A DNA stretch of 64,000 nucleotides from contig WTGN01000032.1 of NCBI GenBank assembly GCA_011523545.1, positions 1-64,000 on the forward strand, read 5' to 3'. Source of the stretch: Chloroflexota bacterium. Lineage in GTDB: Bacteria; Chloroflexota; Anaerolineae; Aggregatilineales; Phototrophicaceae. Of the stretch, positions 9,945 to 19,696 are shown in pieces. Every line of letters starts with the position of its first letter. Position 1 is the first letter of the stretch. The notes beneath the pieces are model-generated. The model was not told the DNA's origin. It made no database searches and saw nothing but the letters and a program-made list of their open reading frames with translations. A program made the translations under genes and the position numbers.

Positions 9945-10896
9945 AAACTGGCTGGCGCCGGACTGGGCGCGGCCCGGCCATCCGCTGCTCCAATACGAAT
10001 TGACCGGCTTTCGCCAGCCTGGGGCGCGGCGTGGCTTCCTGATGCAATTGCTGATTCTGTCAGTCCTGCTCGGGGGCGGCGGCGCGCTCTATGCGGCATT
10101 CAACATCGGCCCGGCGAGCGCCACAAACCTCAGCGGCCTCATCTGGCGCAGCCTCTATTATCCCGCATTGGCGCTGCAACTGCTCACGATGATCATGGCC
10201 CTGGCATTGGGGGCGGCCGCCGTCGGGGCGGAACGCAGCCGCAAGACCTGGGACCATCTGCGCGCAACTGAGTTTGGCGCCGGGTTGGCCCTGCGCGCGC
10301 GTTGGGCCGGCGTCCTTTATCGGCTGCGCGCGCCGCTTATCCTGATCCTCCTGACGCGTTTCATCTTCATCGCCGGCATGTTATTCGATCTGACCGCCTT
10401 CGGTGGCTATTACCCGGAGATGCTCGGCGCCCTGGCGACGCCGCCTCTGCCCGCTGGCCGCCTGGACCTGCTGCTCGTCGCCTTGACGGCGACGGTCGTC
10501 CTGTTGCTGCCGCCCGCGTCAATCGCCACCGCCGCCGCCTTTGGCATTCTGGTCTCGGTTGCCATCAAGGAGCGCATCTACGCCCTGGTCATCCAACTGC
10601 TTGTGATAAGCGCGCAGTTGCTGTTCGCCGCGGCCGGGGCGCTCGCCATCACGCAGACGCTTCAAAGCGATGTCTCGACGGTCAGCAATTGGCATAGCGC
10701 CTTATTCTTCGCCTATGCCGGCATTGGCGATTGGGGCATGCTGCTGGCCCAGCTCGGCAGCCTGGGCGAGATCTGGGCGCGCCTGCCCTTCGGCTGGACG
10801 ATAAGTCTCGGGCTCATGCTTCTGCTGCTGGGGCTGGGGCTGGCTGCGGACGGCATGATGTGGCTGGCCGCGCGTTTATCGGAGAGCCGCGGATAG
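9931..10896 (+). CDS. Polytopic membrane protein, unknown function
   Basis: Several hydrophobic helices; start overlaps the addA stop by 14 nt, suggesting the same operon. Confidence 0.7.
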   Translation: MIKLRNWLAPDWARPGHPLLQYELTGFRQPGARRGFLMQLLILSVLLGGGGALYAAFNIGPASATNLSGLIWRSLYYPALALQLLTMIMALALGAAAVGAERSRKTWDHLRATEFGAGLALRARWAGVLYRLRAPLILILLTRFIFIAGMLFDLTAFGGYYPEMLGALATPPLPAGRLDLLLVALTATVVLLLPPASIATAAAFGILVSVAIKERIYALVIQLLVISAQLLFAAAGALAITQTLQSDVSTVSNWHSALFFAYAGIGDWGMLLAQLGSLGEIWARLPFGWTISLGLMLLLLGLGLAADGMMWLAARLSESRG

Positions 10897-10918
10897 CGCC
10901 CTGCCGAACCAGGCCGCC

Positions 10919-11065
10919 TTAATCTTCTTGTTCCTTATCGGTCAAGAGAAACTTGCGGTAGTTGCCACTCTTTATGTCGTAGAGCAAGAATATACTCATT
11001 GCAACAGAGCCAACCAACAAGAGAATCAAGAAAGCGAATAGCAACGAAAGAAATACTGGATTCAT
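10919..11065 (-). CDS. Small single-pass membrane protein (48 aa), not in the supplied ORF track
   Basis: Minus-strand reading MNPVFLSLLFAFLILLLVGSVAMSIFLLYDIKSGNYRKFLLTDKEQED*; ATG overlaps the TGA of the upstream ORF (ATGA). Confidence 0.6.
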   Translation of the reverse strand: MNPVFLSLLFAFLILLLVGSVAMSIFLLYDIKSGNYRKFLLTDKEQED

Positions 11066-11463
11066 GGCTCTGTATTCTCCGTGCGGCCCCGATATCGAAG
11101 ATAACCAATATACAATTGTAGTATAACAGTTACAAGCGCTACCGTCACTGTCAATATGCCCACAAGAGCAAACTTTATGACTGTATCGAATTCCATGTCG
11201 ATTACGTTCTTGTCAACATAGAGCAGAGTCAACAATACAATGCTGGCGATACCGAGCAGAATTAGCAGCAGCCGAATACAAAAGAATGTTAAAGGACGCG
11301 CTGACCGATCGATAGTCGCTCGAGAATAATCGATTCCCGTTGCAGTTACCAATCCCAATGAGATTAGTAACAACTCTATGCCGTTAAGTAGGTCAAACAG
11401 TGATACTTCGGCCAGTTGGAGCGTCGCTATAAGGATTCCGAGACCAATAGGCAAAAGCGGCAA
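11062..11463 (-). CDS. Small integral membrane protein, unknown function
   Basis: 133 aa with about four hydrophobic segments; lower GC than surroundings; ATGA-coupled to the 48-aa ORF. Confidence 0.55.
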   Translation of the reverse strand: MPLLPIGLGILIATLQLAEVSLFDLLNGIELLLISLGLVTATGIDYSRATIDRSARPLTFFCIRLLLILLGIASIVLLTLLYVDKNVIDMEFDTVIKFALVGILTVTVALVTVILQLYIGYLRYRGRTENTEP

Positions 11464-11600
11464 GAATATACTAAGGCAAACCCAAGTGATCAGATGAATA
11501 ATGAGATCGCTATAAGTTCGATCCCAGAATTGCTAGCCCTTTCAGTCCTCCGTCGAGTTTTTCCCCAAGCAACCGATGCGAGACGACGGCGGAAGGGTAC

Positions 11601-12719
11601 ATGACGGCACATAATATATCAAGCAAGAGAATGAAATGTCGAGCTTCTCGAATGTCTCAAAACAGCCCCGCCTACCAAAAACTGACAAGCCACCTGGGGC
11701 GTCTCTACGGCTGCGAGCTATTCGCCCGCGGCGGCATTGAGCATCCAGTAACGGTCTATTATCCAGCCGAGTCGCAGATATACGATGTGGACAGTCTGCT
11801 TGACCCCTGGCCGCCCCGCGCCGAAGAAACCGACTTTGCCTTCTACGATCACAGCTACTTGCAGAATCTGCAGAATAGCAAGCCCGGGCTGTACAACGGA
11901 CGCACTTTCACCATGCGACATATTCGCCGAAACCCGCTGAAGCTGCGCGGCGCAATCGGCAACTACTTTGACATGCTGGCGACCTGCGCCGCCCTGGAGC
12001 GCGAAATGCGCGACGCGGCTCTAGGCGGCTCATTGCGCGCGCCCTCGCGCACGGCTTATCACCGCTGGATCGCGCCGCAAAACTCGCTCCTGCGTGGCGA
12101 CCAACGCAGCGCCGCTATCGGCATCGGCACGCTCACCGTTTTCAATGATGGCGGGGTTTACAAAGCGATGCTTGCCCGGCGCTCGGCTTCGACCGCCTTT
12201 GACAACAACATGTTTCATGTGCTGCCGGCCATGATGTTCGGGCCGACGACGGCCGACTTTTCCAACCGGCGCGAGTGGAGCGTCAAACATCAGATCCTGC
12301 GCGAAGTGCTGGAGGAGCTCTTCGGCCTGCCAGAAGAAACGCGGCCAGTGCGCTGGGATTTCTTCTACGATCATCCGGCGCTGCGCTACCTCATGCACCT
12401 GCTGGAGGCGGGGCGCGCGCAGCTTTGCGCCACCGGCATCGTGCTCAATCTCTTGACGCTGCGCCCGGAAATCAGCGTCCTGCTCCTGATTCATGATCCG
12501 GCCTGGTATACCCGCGTCAGCGCCGAAGGCAGCGATATGCCCCTCGTCAGCGCCGACGAAACGCTTGATGGCAGCCAGGTCATGTCGCCGATTGCCAATG
12601 ACGAAGATTTCCTCGCCCGTTTTCCGCCCTATCTTCACCTGATGATGCCGGCCCAGGCGACAGCGACCTTGTGGCTGTGCATCGACCAGGCGCGCAGAGA
12701 GATCTGCCGGAGCGCGTGA
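11601..12719 (+). CDS. Hypothetical protein with Nudix-like motif
   Basis: Contains KHQILREVLEELFGLPE, resembling the REUXEEXGU part of a Nudix box. True start may be internal (e.g. MSQNSPAYQKL). Confidence 0.55.
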   Translation: MTAHNISSKRMKCRASRMSQNSPAYQKLTSHLGRLYGCELFARGGIEHPVTVYYPAESQIYDVDSLLDPWPPRAEETDFAFYDHSYLQNLQNSKPGLYNGRTFTMRHIRRNPLKLRGAIGNYFDMLATCAALEREMRDAALGGSLRAPSRTAYHRWIAPQNSLLRGDQRSAAIGIGTLTVFNDGGVYKAMLARRSASTAFDNNMFHVLPAMMFGPTTADFSNRREWSVKHQILREVLEELFGLPEETRPVRWDFFYDHPALRYLMHLLEAGRAQLCATGIVLNLLTLRPEISVLLLIHDPAWYTRVSAEGSDMPLVSADETLDGSQVMSPIANDEDFLARFPPYLHLMMPAQATATLWLCIDQARREICRSA

Positions 12720-12833
12720 TTGACACTTCCCGCCATGCCAAACGCGCCTTGCATGGGTTAGAATTGTCGCTCACAGATTAAGGAATGGCTGACCGCAAGC
12801 ATCAAGCAAGCGACTGAAGGAAAGGACGGAATC

Positions 12834-13295
12834 ATGCCAGCGACCGGGGACATGGCGCCCGAATTTGAATTACTGAATCAACGCGGCGAATCAGTAAAAC
12901 TCAGCGACTACCGTGGCCGGAAAGTCTTGCTCTTCGCCTATCCAAAAGCGGGCACATCGGGCTGCACGGTGCAGGCTTGCGGCTTCCGCGATAACTTCGC
13001 CCAGGTCGAAACCGCCGACGCGGTCGTGCTCGGCTTGAGCCCCGACGAGCCGGCCGCCCTGGCGAAATGGATCGAAGACGAAGGCCTGCAATATGACCTG
13101 CTGTCCGACCCGGAGCACCAGGTGCTGGAAGCCTGGAGCGCCTGGGGAGAGCGGTCGATGTACGGCAAGAAATACATGGGCGTGATTCGTTCGCACTGGA
13201 TCATCGGCGAAGATGGCAGCGTGCTTGACGAACAGCTGAACGTCAGCCCCAAGAAGAGCATCGAAAAAGCGCTCAAGTTTCTTGCGCGCGGCTGA
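12834..13295 (+). CDS. Peroxiredoxin (AhpC/TSA, Bcp-like)
   Basis: APEFELLNQRGESVKLSDYRG...PKAGTSGCTVQACGFRD (PxxxTxxC motif plus second Cys). Confidence 0.9.
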   Translation: MPATGDMAPEFELLNQRGESVKLSDYRGRKVLLFAYPKAGTSGCTVQACGFRDNFAQVETADAVVLGLSPDEPAALAKWIEDEGLQYDLLSDPEHQVLEAWSAWGERSMYGKKYMGVIRSHWIIGEDGSVLDEQLNVSPKKSIEKALKFLARG

Positions 13296-13373
13296 CGCAG
13301 AAGGCGGCTTGGCAGGCGCGCCATCGCTTAGACGACGAGTCAAGCGCCTGCTTGTTCCTCAACACGATAATCG

Positions 13374-14876
13374 ATGTCATGCTTGCCTGAAATGAAAGCG
13401 CGCTTCTTCTGGGCGCTGATGGTCCTGGCGCTGTGTACAGCCTGTTCTGCCGCCGGATTGGCGAGGCAAGGCGCCGCCGACCCTCTGCCGTCCAGCGCTG
13501 ATATCGTCTATGTGACGCCGACGGCGCGGCGGACCTTGGTGCCTACGGCTGTCCGGCATCAGCCAACCGCGACCACCGTGGAAAGCGGTCAAGTGGAGAG
13601 CGCCGCGGACCCGGGCGCCAGCTGCGAGACTATCCTGGAAAAACTATATGCCGACGCCAGCGATCACTGCCTGGCGGGGCCAAGCGGCCATTTTTGCAGC
13701 GGCGGGCTTCCCCCAATTGCCGAGCCGCCAACCGACGCCTTCAATGCGGCTGGCGCTTTGGTGGAAGCGGCGCGCGTCGAGAGCCTGCGAAACCCGGCGC
13801 TGGCAGACCCGCTGGGTATGGGCATCGTCTGGCTGCGGCTGGAGGATAATCTACGGATCAACGCCCTGCTCATTGGGGACCTGCAAATCCGGCGCGCGGC
13901 ATCCCCCGCCGGAAACGCGGATAACTGGCGCGCATTCACGGTGGAAAGCGGCGTCATGACTTCTGATTGCGCTTCAGCGCCCGCCACCGGCGCCCTGGTA
14001 TTGCAGAGCTCCTACGGTCAAAGCGCGCGCTTGACCATCAACGGCGTAACCGCCGATATCAACGGCACGCTTATCGTCCAGACGCAGAGCGACAGAACCC
14101 AGTTCATCGTCATTGAAGGGCAAATCCGGCTGGGGGCATTTGGGCAATTCGCGGCGCTCAGCGTCGGGCAGCAGCTGGACCTGCGTTACCAGGCGGGCGA
14201 TTGGCGCCGAACCGTGCAAACGCCGGGAGCGCCGAAACTGCTGGATTACGAGCGGATCGAAAACCTGCCGGTGCGCCTGTTCGAGCGGCCGGTTCCGATA
14301 CCGCAGCCCGGTTACGCGCAGACGCAGGGTATGGTGAACATGCGCGCGGCGCCGGTCATCAGCGCGCGCCTGCTCTATCAAGTGCCGGCAGGCGAAACGA
14401 TGAGCGTGCTCGGCATCAGCAGCAATCGCGAATGGCTGCACATCCGCCTCGGCAATGGCGAGACCGGCTGGATGAGCGCTGAATTGCTGGCGCGCGCGCT
14501 GGGCGAAATCAGCCAGGTCTACGATCAGACACCGGAGCCGCCGCAGCGCTTTGGCGCCCATGCTAAGCTGGCGTCGGTCAACGTTCCCGCCGGCGGCAAT
14601 CTGCGTGAAGCGCCCGACACCGCCTTCCGCGTCAAGCGCACCCTGCCCTACGGCATGCAGACCGAATTGCTCGCGCGCAGTCCCTACAGTCCCTGGGTCA
14701 AAGTGAGCGCCGAGGGGATCACCGGCTGGATGGCCCTGTTCACGCTGGAAACCAAATCGGTGATCAGTTCGCTGCCGATTGACTACAGCGTGCCCCTGCC
14801 GCCGCGGGCCACGCCAACGCCGTCATTCAGCTACGGCGGCGGTCATGCCTATCCCAATCCTGACGGCGGCTATTAA
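13374..14876 (+). CDS. SH3-domain (SH3b) secreted/lipoprotein-like protein
   Basis: N-terminal hydrophobic segment ending LCTAC; two C-terminal SH3b-like modules (GMVNMRAAPVISARLLYQVPAGETMSVLG..., ASVNVPAGGNLREAPDTAFRVKRTLPYGMQTELL...). Confidence 0.75.
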   Translation: MSCLPEMKARFFWALMVLALCTACSAAGLARQGAADPLPSSADIVYVTPTARRTLVPTAVRHQPTATTVESGQVESAADPGASCETILEKLYADASDHCLAGPSGHFCSGGLPPIAEPPTDAFNAAGALVEAARVESLRNPALADPLGMGIVWLRLEDNLRINALLIGDLQIRRAASPAGNADNWRAFTVESGVMTSDCASAPATGALVLQSSYGQSARLTINGVTADINGTLIVQTQSDRTQFIVIEGQIRLGAFGQFAALSVGQQLDLRYQAGDWRRTVQTPGAPKLLDYERIENLPVRLFERPVPIPQPGYAQTQGMVNMRAAPVISARLLYQVPAGETMSVLGISSNREWLHIRLGNGETGWMSAELLARALGEISQVYDQTPEPPQRFGAHAKLASVNVPAGGNLREAPDTAFRVKRTLPYGMQTELLARSPYSPWVKVSAEGITGWMALFTLETKSVISSLPIDYSVPLPPRATPTPSFSYGGGHAYPNPDGGY

Positions 14877-16840
14877 GGCGGAGAAGCTGTGACAGACGCT
14901 AGGAGAATCAGACTGAAGATCGCGAACGCTCCACCGAGCAAGATGCCATAAACAGACTCTATCGATAGTGGCGACGCGCTCCAATATGGTCGCTGGGTCG
15001 GCTGGGATTTGCGCAGGCGCCAGGTGGCGATGCCGGCAATAACGATCGCCAGCGCGGATATGGCAGCGGCAGCGTCGCGCACGGGGGTAGAACCCAGATA
15101 GACGCGCAAGCTGTATTCACCAGCCGGCAGCGCAACAGTGATCAGCCCAAGATGCGGCGACGGGCTGATCTCGAGCGGTCGCCCGTCCATCTCCGCCCGC
15201 CAGCCCAGCCAATAGAAATTGTAGATTTCGGCGTTGAAAGCTTCGTTCGATTTGATGTGCCATTCGAGGGCTTGCGGCGAATTGCGCGTCAAGTCGGCTT
15301 CCGCTTCAGTTGGCAGAGTCGAACGATTCAGCTTGTCTACCGGATAACCATCAGCGTAATCCGCCATCAAGAGCTGATTTGCCCGCGGCAGCGCTCTCAG
15401 ATTCACATCGCGAGGGAGAAACTCGTGGTAGGCTGTTGTGCTGGAGTTTCGGGCAGAATGTAGCGCAGATACGGATTCACCAGGGTTCACGTTGACTTTA
15501 TTGAGCGGGTTGAGCAAGGGTATGACCAAGGCTATCGGCAGGGAGACAGCCAGCCCGACGAGACCGATCTGCCCTCGCGCGCCCAGTTGCGACAGCCACA
15601 AGCCATTCAAGCTCGCGACAATTGCCAGGCTAGCGGCGATTGGTCCCAGAAGCCGCCATGGGAATAGCAGATATTGCAATGGGCTCAGCGTTTCCCAAAC
15701 CCCCCAAGAACGGGGATGGATGAGCAGCAGCAGCGCAACCGCCAGCGGAGCAAAGAAGGTGATGCCCAGGAAGGTTTGCGGATGCCGCGAACGATAGCCG
15801 CGTAGATATAGCCAGGCTCCAAAGACCAAACCCGTCAGCGCGAGGACATACTGCGCAACACCCAGACTCGGCTTGTCGCTTGGCAGCGGGCTGCCGAATT
15901 CATTCTGTGCCCAGGGCAGACCCAGCAATCTATCGGCGTAGAGAAAGAAGTGGCTAAAATGCTGAAAGGACGATGTATCCAGCCGCACCGAATCACTTTC
16001 CAAGAAGACCGGCAGCCAGAATGAAGCGGCCGCAAAGAAGCCCAGCGCCATAGCCAGCAATGCCCAGGCAGAATCGCGCCAATCTAGACCGCTTGATTCG
16101 CGGTTCAGGCGCTGAATCGCTGTCTCATAGATAATCCAAGCCAAAGTGATGCCTGGCAAGAGCAGCCCCATCAGGTTATGCGCGTTGACCAGCGCGACTT
16201 GCAGCAGAACAAGCATCAGGAAATTGAGCGGCGTCGGCTTATCGCGCAGAGTGTCCGCACGCCAAAGCACTAGCGGGAACAGGGCAAAGGACAAAAACTC
16301 GGGATAAGCGGCGCGCCAATATAGATCGGAGTACATGAGGTAAGGGCTGTAGACGTATACCAAGCCGGCAATCACCGCGCCGAGCCGCCCGCTGCGCCGC
16401 TTGCAAAACAGATACATGCCTCCACTGCAAGCGAACAGGCACAGCGCCACCAGCCAGAGCAGAGAATCGGCTGCTGACAAATTAAGAATGGCATGCAGCA
16501 GGCTGGTCAGGTAATAGGTGAGTTTGGCGTAAAAATGGAATACTGGCGATCCGTATCCCCAGTAGAAGCCCTCCCCCCAAGATGGAAAAAATAGGCCCTG
16601 CCGCCAACTGCGGTTCATCTCAGCGGCGCGATAGACGTGATGATGCACATCATAACCGCGTGGCAAGCTGGAATTGGAAAGCCAGGGGATGACGACAAAA
16701 AGGGTCAACAGCAGGGTAAGAATCAGACCGGGATCAACCCGACTCTGAAATTTGGCAACGGCGAGGGGTTTCATACGAAGCCTATCAACAGAGGGCGCCC
16801 CAAGTAGGGTTTGGATTCCGGTACTTTGGCGCGTAAACAT
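14873..16840 (-). CDS. Large polytopic membrane protein, YfhO/6-PTP-synthase-related/GT-C-like family
   Basis: Many TM helices; RGYDVHHHVYRAAEMNRSWRQGLFFPSWGEGFYWGYGSPVFHFY pattern; C-terminal LPAGEYSLRVYLGSTPVRDAAAAIS. Confidence 0.7.
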   Translation of the reverse strand: MFTRQSTGIQTLLGAPSVDRLRMKPLAVAKFQSRVDPGLILTLLLTLFVVIPWLSNSSLPRGYDVHHHVYRAAEMNRSWRQGLFFPSWGEGFYWGYGSPVFHFYAKLTYYLTSLLHAILNLSAADSLLWLVALCLFACSGGMYLFCKRRSGRLGAVIAGLVYVYSPYLMYSDLYWRAAYPEFLSFALFPLVLWRADTLRDKPTPLNFLMLVLLQVALVNAHNLMGLLLPGITLAWIIYETAIQRLNRESSGLDWRDSAWALLAMALGFFAAASFWLPVFLESDSVRLDTSSFQHFSHFFLYADRLLGLPWAQNEFGSPLPSDKPSLGVAQYVLALTGLVFGAWLYLRGYRSRHPQTFLGITFFAPLAVALLLLIHPRSWGVWETLSPLQYLLFPWRLLGPIAASLAIVASLNGLWLSQLGARGQIGLVGLAVSLPIALVIPLLNPLNKVNVNPGESVSALHSARNSSTTAYHEFLPRDVNLRALPRANQLLMADYADGYPVDKLNRSTLPTEAEADLTRNSPQALEWHIKSNEAFNAEIYNFYWLGWRAEMDGRPLEISPSPHLGLITVALPAGEYSLRVYLGSTPVRDAAAAISALAIVIAGIATWRLRKSQPTQRPYWSASPLSIESVYGILLGGAFAIFSLILLASVTASPP

Positions 16841-16987
16841 ACAGCGTTGCCCAACTTAAGTAAATATGTGAAATTGAGAAATTTGACGAGCACACCTGGC
16901 AGATCCTCAGCACCAGCGAAATGCCGAGTTGTCTGTTCTAATGTATCTTTAAGAATATACTGACCACTCAGTTGAAAGCACAGTGCC

Positions 16988-19018
16988 ATGGCGCAGAATC
17001 GAAACGTCGACCAAGCCGGCTACAAGCGGCGCATTAACGCCTGGGCGATGTACGACTGGGCGAATTCGGCCTTCGCCACCACCATTCTCGCCAGCCTGCT
17101 GCCGATCTATTACAGCACGGTTGCCGGCAGCACCTTGCCCAGCGAAGCGACCGCAACCGCCTACTGGTCCTTGACCATCAGCTTTTCGCTCTTCGTTTTG
17201 GCCATCGCCTCGCCCATTCTCGGCACCATTTCTGATGTCATGCGCGGCAAGAAACGCTTGCTAGCGATTTGCATCGGCCTCGGCGTCATTGGCACGGGCT
17301 TGCTGATTTTCGTCAGCACTGGCGATTGGCTGTTGGCGTCGCTCTTTTTCGTCCTGGGGCGGATCGGCTTCGGTGGCTCGATCATCTTCTACGACGCCCT
17401 GCTGCCTCATGTCGCGCGGGCAGAAGATCGCGACTGGGTCTCGACGCGCGGTTATGCCCTGGGTTATCTGGGCGGCGGCATCCTGCTCGCCATCAATGTC
17501 GCCACGTTCCTCTTCATCCCGGACAGCGTCTTTGAACACGCCGGCATTCGCCTCTCTTTCCTGAGCGTCGCCATTTGGTGGCTGCTGTTCTCATTGCCGC
17601 TGCTGCGTCATGTGCCGGAGCCGCCATCGGTGACCGCGACGCTGAAGCAAGGCGAATCGGTGCTCGGCGTCAGTTTGCGGCGGCTGCTGGAAACCTTCCG
17701 CAACGTCAAGAAGTACCGCGAGCTGTTTAAGTACTTGGTCGCCTTTCTGATCTACAACGACGCCATCGGCACGATCATCGCCCTGGCGGCGATCTACGGC
17801 GCCGAGCTGGGCTTCGGGCTGGAAGAGCTGGTGCTGGCGATCCTGATGGTGCAATTCGCCGGCATCCCCTTCGCCATCATTTTCGGCCGCCTGCCCGCCC
17901 GGGGCGACAGCCGCGCGCCCTTCTATCTGGCCTTCATCCTCATCAACGCGATTGTTCTGCCCGTGCTGGGCATAAGCCTGGCCAACACTTTGCCGGCCGA
18001 TGTCAGCGGCATTGAACCCCCGCCCTACCAAACCATAGACGAATTCGTCGGCGAGGGCGACTACGATGTTGGCGCGGTCGCGCTCACGCCGGCGGGCGAT
18101 TGGCGGGAAGTCCTTGTCCCAGGCGAGGAGCTGGTCGGCGAAGGCTTGATGGGGCAGTTGACCGCGCTGCTGACTGGCCGTCCGGATGATCTGCTCTATC
18201 TCGAAACGGACGCGGCTGACGGCGCTCTGGCTTTCGCCTATCATGGCCAAGACCTGGAGCTGACCTATCGCCTGTCGCCGGATGGCGGCGTTGTCGGCTT
18301 CAATCTGGATGGCGCAACGTTGACGGCTGAAGACGGCGCGCCCTTGACGATCGACAGCTACAGCGAGACCGCTCGCTATGGCGAAACGGCGACAATCGAC
18401 ATCTCTGAAGCGGGGCAGCACCGGCTGGAAATCATCAATATCTCGGCTGACGCGCCTGGCACGGTCATCGCCTTGTCTCAGGTGGAAGTGCTGCCGGCAG
18501 CCCGTCAAAACAGCTTGCCGACAATCATCCTTATCATCATTGCCTTCGAAGCCCTGGCCTTTGCGCTGGCGCTGCTGCTGCGTTCGCAATTCCTAAGCCT
18601 GGTGAACTGGCTCGATACGCGGCGCAGCATCCTCCTGTCCCTTTTCGTCTACTGCATCGTCGCCTGTTGGGGTTTCTTCCTCAACTCCACCGTGGAATTC
18701 TGGATGCTGGCAGTGATGGTGGCGATGGTGCAAGGCGGCAGCCAAGCCCTCAGCCGCAGCCTCTACGCCAGCCTGTGCCCGAAATCGAAGAGCGGCGAGT
18801 TCTTCGGCTTCTACAGCATCATGGAGAAATTCGCCTCCATTCTCGGGCCGCTGATTGTCGCCATCGTCGGCATCACCTTGGGCAGCAGCCGCCCCGCCAT
18901 GCTCTTGCTGATCCTGCTCTTCGTCGCCGGCGGTTTTCTGCTCAGCCGCGTGGACATCGTCGAGGGCCAGCGCGTCGCCCGCGAGGAAGATGCCGAACAC
19001 GGGTTAGGCGGTCATTGA
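16988..19018 (+). CDS. MFS transporter, UMF1/Atg22-like, with a large inserted domain
   Basis: INAWAMYDWANSAFATTILASLLPIYY start typical of UMF1-type MFS; inserted soluble segment about residues 345-505. Confidence 0.85.
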   Translation: MAQNRNVDQAGYKRRINAWAMYDWANSAFATTILASLLPIYYSTVAGSTLPSEATATAYWSLTISFSLFVLAIASPILGTISDVMRGKKRLLAICIGLGVIGTGLLIFVSTGDWLLASLFFVLGRIGFGGSIIFYDALLPHVARAEDRDWVSTRGYALGYLGGGILLAINVATFLFIPDSVFEHAGIRLSFLSVAIWWLLFSLPLLRHVPEPPSVTATLKQGESVLGVSLRRLLETFRNVKKYRELFKYLVAFLIYNDAIGTIIALAAIYGAELGFGLEELVLAILMVQFAGIPFAIIFGRLPARGDSRAPFYLAFILINAIVLPVLGISLANTLPADVSGIEPPPYQTIDEFVGEGDYDVGAVALTPAGDWREVLVPGEELVGEGLMGQLTALLTGRPDDLLYLETDAADGALAFAYHGQDLELTYRLSPDGGVVGFNLDGATLTAEDGAPLTIDSYSETARYGETATIDISEAGQHRLEIINISADAPGTVIALSQVEVLPAARQNSLPTIILIIIAFEALAFALALLLRSQFLSLVNWLDTRRSILLSLFVYCIVACWGFFLNSTVEFWMLAVMVAMVQGGSQALSRSLYASLCPKSKSGEFFGFYSIMEKFASILGPLIVAIVGITLGSSRPAMLLLILLFVAGGFLLSRVDIVEGQRVAREEDAEHGLGGH

Positions 19019-19097
19019 GGCTGTCTGTGGGTCCAATTGACCTCTCGCAGCATGTTATACTGATGTTGCAGGCAAAGTCAGCATTTGGAAGGGAAGC

Positions 19098-19571
19098 ATG
19101 CCAACAATTGGACAAGCGGCGCCCGACTTCGAACTGCTGAATCAAGACGGGAAACCGGTCCGGCTCAGTGATTATCGCGGCGCCCGCGTGATCATTTTCG
19201 CCTTCCCCAAAGCCAACACCATGGGCTGCAACAATCAAGCCTGTTCCTTCCGCGATGTCTTCCCGCAAATTGAAGCGCAGAATGCCGTCGTGCTCGGCGT
19301 CAGCTCCGACAGCGTCGATGTGCTTGCCGGCTGGAAACACCGCCAGAAGCTGCAGTATGACCTGCTCTCCGACCCCGATCACAAGATGCTGGATGCCTGG
19401 GACGCTTGGGGCTTTAAGCTCTTCTTCGTCAAGCTGCCCATCTCGGCCACCCGCTCCTACTGGGTCATTGACGAGCAAGGCATTCTTGTTGATCAGCAAG
19501 TCGGCGTACGTCCGCAGGAGAGCGTCGACAGAGCGCTGGCCGCTGTCGCCGGGCTTAGCCAAACCGGCTGA
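19098..19571 (+). CDS. Peroxiredoxin (second paralog, Bcp-like)
   Basis: APDFELLNQDGKPVRLSDYRGARVIIFAFPKANTMGCNNQACSFRD. Confidence 0.9.
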   Translation: MPTIGQAAPDFELLNQDGKPVRLSDYRGARVIIFAFPKANTMGCNNQACSFRDVFPQIEAQNAVVLGVSSDSVDVLAGWKHRQKLQYDLLSDPDHKMLDAWDAWGFKLFFVKLPISATRSYWVIDEQGILVDQQVGVRPQESVDRALAAVAGLSQTG

Positions 19572-19696
19572 TCCGCCACGGTCCAGGCGGAGTGCCACCT
19601 TTTACGCTAGCAGCGAATCGACCCGATCTGTTCGCTTGGGCAATGCCCGATGTATCATACAGCGCGTGACTGGACGAACAGAATTAGGAGCGGACG

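Noticed and set aside
12834-19571. Two peroxiredoxins as a novel tandem system
   Set aside because: Both carry ordinary PxxxTxxC motifs and lie 6 kb apart; ordinary paralogs.
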